Source: Pseudopedobacter sp038237895 (GTDB taxonomy: Bacteria; Bacteroidota; Bacteroidia; Sphingobacteriales; Sphingobacteriaceae). Taken from it: DNA of 25,694 nucleotides. The notes beneath the pieces were generated by a model that had not been told where the DNA came from, ran no database searches, and was given only the letters and a program-made list of their open reading frames with translations. The stretch covers positions 1 to 25,694 of the forward strand of contig JBBRYE010000046.1 in the NCBI GenBank assembly GCA_038237895.1, in the 5' to 3' direction. A program made the translations under genes and the position numbers. Positions 24,264-25,694 of this stretch are shown here, piece by piece (position 1 is the stretch's first letter; each line of letters opens with the position of its first letter).

Positions 24264-25694
24264 ATGATAAGATCCATAAAGTCTTTTATTCTTCTATTAT
24301 TTCTGATTCAAAATTCTTTTGCACAAAATTTAGAATTTAAGCATATTTCTATTGATAATGGCCTATCCCAAAATACAGTTAATTCTATTGCACAAGATAA
24401 AAAAGGAATTATTTGGGTTGGAACTTTAGGAGGTTTAAATAAATTTAACGGTTATGATTTTACAGTTTACAGTCATAACGAAAGGGATAGTACTTCTATA
24501 AGTCATAATAGAATTAATGTTGTTTTTATCGATAAAGAAGGAAAACTTTGGATAGGTACAGATGACGGATTAAATCTCTATAATCCAAAAAACGAAACTT
24601 TTAGCCTTATAAAAAATGCGATTGATGAACGATATTTTGTTTATTGTATAGCACAAGACAAAACGGGCAGACTTTGGGTAGGTACGCAACAAGGGTTAAA
24701 ATATTTAGATAAAAAAACCAATAAACTAATAGATGTAGAGTTAAATATCTCTAATATCAATAAAAGAGTTCAAAGCATTTACGAGGATGATAAAGGACTT
24801 TTATGGGTAGGCCTTGCAAAAGGTTTTAAAATTTACAATTACCTAAAACATCAAACTTCAGATGGGCCAAAGTTGCTTCAAGAAAGCTTAAATAATTCTT
24901 GGATTCAATCTATCAAACAATCAGAAAATAAAGATTTTTGGTTTGCCACAGAAAACGATGGTGCATTTGTTTATAAAACACAAACAAATCAAATCTTCAA
25001 TTATAATAAAGCTAAAGGTATACTTAGTAATACGGTAAGGGATATTCTATTTAAAGATAGCCAACACATATGGATGGCTACAAAAATGGGGCTCGGTATA
25101 CTAAACATCACCTCTGGCGAGATTATAAATTATGGTTATGCTCCTAACTTAAGTTCAGAAAACTCTTTAAGCCACCCTTCTGTAAAGTGCTTATTTAAAG
25201 ATAAATCTCATAATATTTGGTTGGGTACTTATGCCGGAGGTATCAATTTAATCTATAATTTCTCAAAGATATTTTCTTACAAAGGGATTAGGCAAGGCGA
25301 TGTAAACCCACTATCAAATAAAGAAGTAAATGCAATTTTAGGTGATGGAGGCAACAAATTTTGGATAGCTACTGATGGTGGCGGCCTAAATTATTGGGAT
25401 AAAGCTACTGGAAAAGTATCGGTTTATAAATACAACTCAGATAATGTTTTGTATAATTTTATTAAGGATGTAGCTTTTGATAATGCTAATAAAAATCAGC
25501 TTTGGTTAGGTAGTTCTGCCGGAATTTTAATTTTCGATATCCCAAGCAAAAAATTTACAGAATTTAAGGATATACAAAAAGGTATAAATGTAGAATTTAA
25601 TCACGATTACAGCTTTCTAAATTCTCCTTATGGTTTATGGGTAGGTACAAATTATAATGGACTTCATCTCATTAAAAATAATAAAATAATAAAA
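24264..25694 (+). CDS. Hybrid two-component system (HTCS) regulator, N-terminal sensor part (partial at right edge)
   Basis: 477 residues are visible, and the frame is open to the window end. The ATG at 24264 gives a good signal peptide (MIRSIKSFILLLFLIQNSFAQ); a GTG six codons upstream is also in frame but less likely. GGAG lies at 24229-24232, too far upstream to be a convincing ribosome site. Repeated two-component-regulator propeller units of about 40 residues are obvious: IAQDKKGIIWVGTLGGLNKFNG, FIDKEGKLWIGTDDGLNLYN, AQDKTGRLWVGTQQGLKYLD, YEDDKGLLWVGLAKG, KDKSHNIWLGTYAGGINLIY and DGGNKFWIATDGGGLNYWD. This is the periplasmic sensor of HTCS proteins, which binds an oligosaccharide signal; kinase, receiver and AraC parts should lie beyond the window. 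It starts 90 bp after the preceding unit and could regulate either that unit or genes further right. Confidence 0.92.
   Translation, partial: MIRSIKSFILLLFLIQNSFAQNLEFKHISIDNGLSQNTVNSIAQDKKGIIWVGTLGGLNKFNGYDFTVYSHNERDSTSISHNRINVVFIDKEGKLWIGTDDGLNLYNPKNETFSLIKNAIDERYFVYCIAQDKTGRLWVGTQQGLKYLDKKTNKLIDVELNISNINKRVQSIYEDDKGLLWVGLAKGFKIYNYLKHQTSDGPKLLQESLNNSWIQSIKQSENKDFWFATENDGAFVYKTQTNQIFNYNKAKGILSNTVRDILFKDSQHIWMATKMGLGILNITSGEIINYGYAPNLSSENSLSHPSVKCLFKDKSHNIWLGTYAGGINLIYNFSKIFSYKGIRQGDVNPLSNKEVNAILGDGGNKFWIATDGGGLNYWDKATGKVSVYKYNSDNVLYNFIKDVAFDNANKNQLWLGSSAGILIFDIPSKKFTEFKDIQKGINVEFNHDYSFLNSPYGLWVGTNYNGLHLIKNNKIIK

Overview
The window looks like a polysaccharide-utilisation region from a Bacteroidota member, probably a Pedobacter-like Sphingobacteriaceae. 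The grounds are AT-rich DNA, almost no Shine-Dalgarno sequences, hybrid two-component regulators with periplasmic propeller repeats, type IX secretion (T9SS) sorting domains, Bacteroidota-style lipoprotein signals, and a PL8 lyase that from memory resembles the Pedobacter heparinus chondroitin AC lyase. Every convincing gene is on the + strand. I see no tRNA, rRNA, CRISPR array, insertion sequence or phage gene.

Layout: (i) 1-940, the C-terminal part of a hybrid two-component system (HTCS) regulator. (ii) 1198-3015, a GH2 enzyme carrying the NxK signature of beta-glucuronidases, as a single-gene unit. (iii) 3249-7451, a secreted T9SS propeller-like protein and a GH3 beta-xylosidase/glucosidase, separated by a very strong terminator hairpin. 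(iv) 7780-18808, a long run of GH10, a GH50/agarase-like clan GH-A enzyme, an RpiA-family sugar-phosphate isomerase, a concanavalin-like lipoprotein, GH105, a beta-helix protein, a clan GH-A enzyme of unclear family, and a BglX-type GH3. (v) 19064-24173, GH88, PL8 and a second T9SS propeller paralogue. (vi) 24264-end, the N-terminal sensor half of a second HTCS regulator.

A CCCTCATTTAAGTACA-like element occurs upstream of units ii, iii, iv and v (985, 3122, 7605, 18938) and is the best candidate for a shared regulator-binding site. Units ii, iii, iv and v each end in a recognisable hairpin terminator.

Pathway reading (inference): the two T9SS proteins sit on the surface or are released and may capture or process glycan. 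PL8, and perhaps the beta-helix protein, cleave next to uronic acids by beta-elimination. GH88 and GH105 remove the resulting unsaturated uronates, GH2 removes intact beta-glucuronate, GH10 and the clan GH-A enzymes cut the backbone or oligomers, and the GH3 enzymes finish the beta-xylosides/glucosides. The isomerase would act in the cytoplasm. The expected substrate is a non-sulfated, glucuronate-rich heteropolysaccharide. The locus lacks SusC/SusD in this window and lacks the GH67/GH115 and GH43 partners usual for glucuronoxylan, so the real substrate is open.
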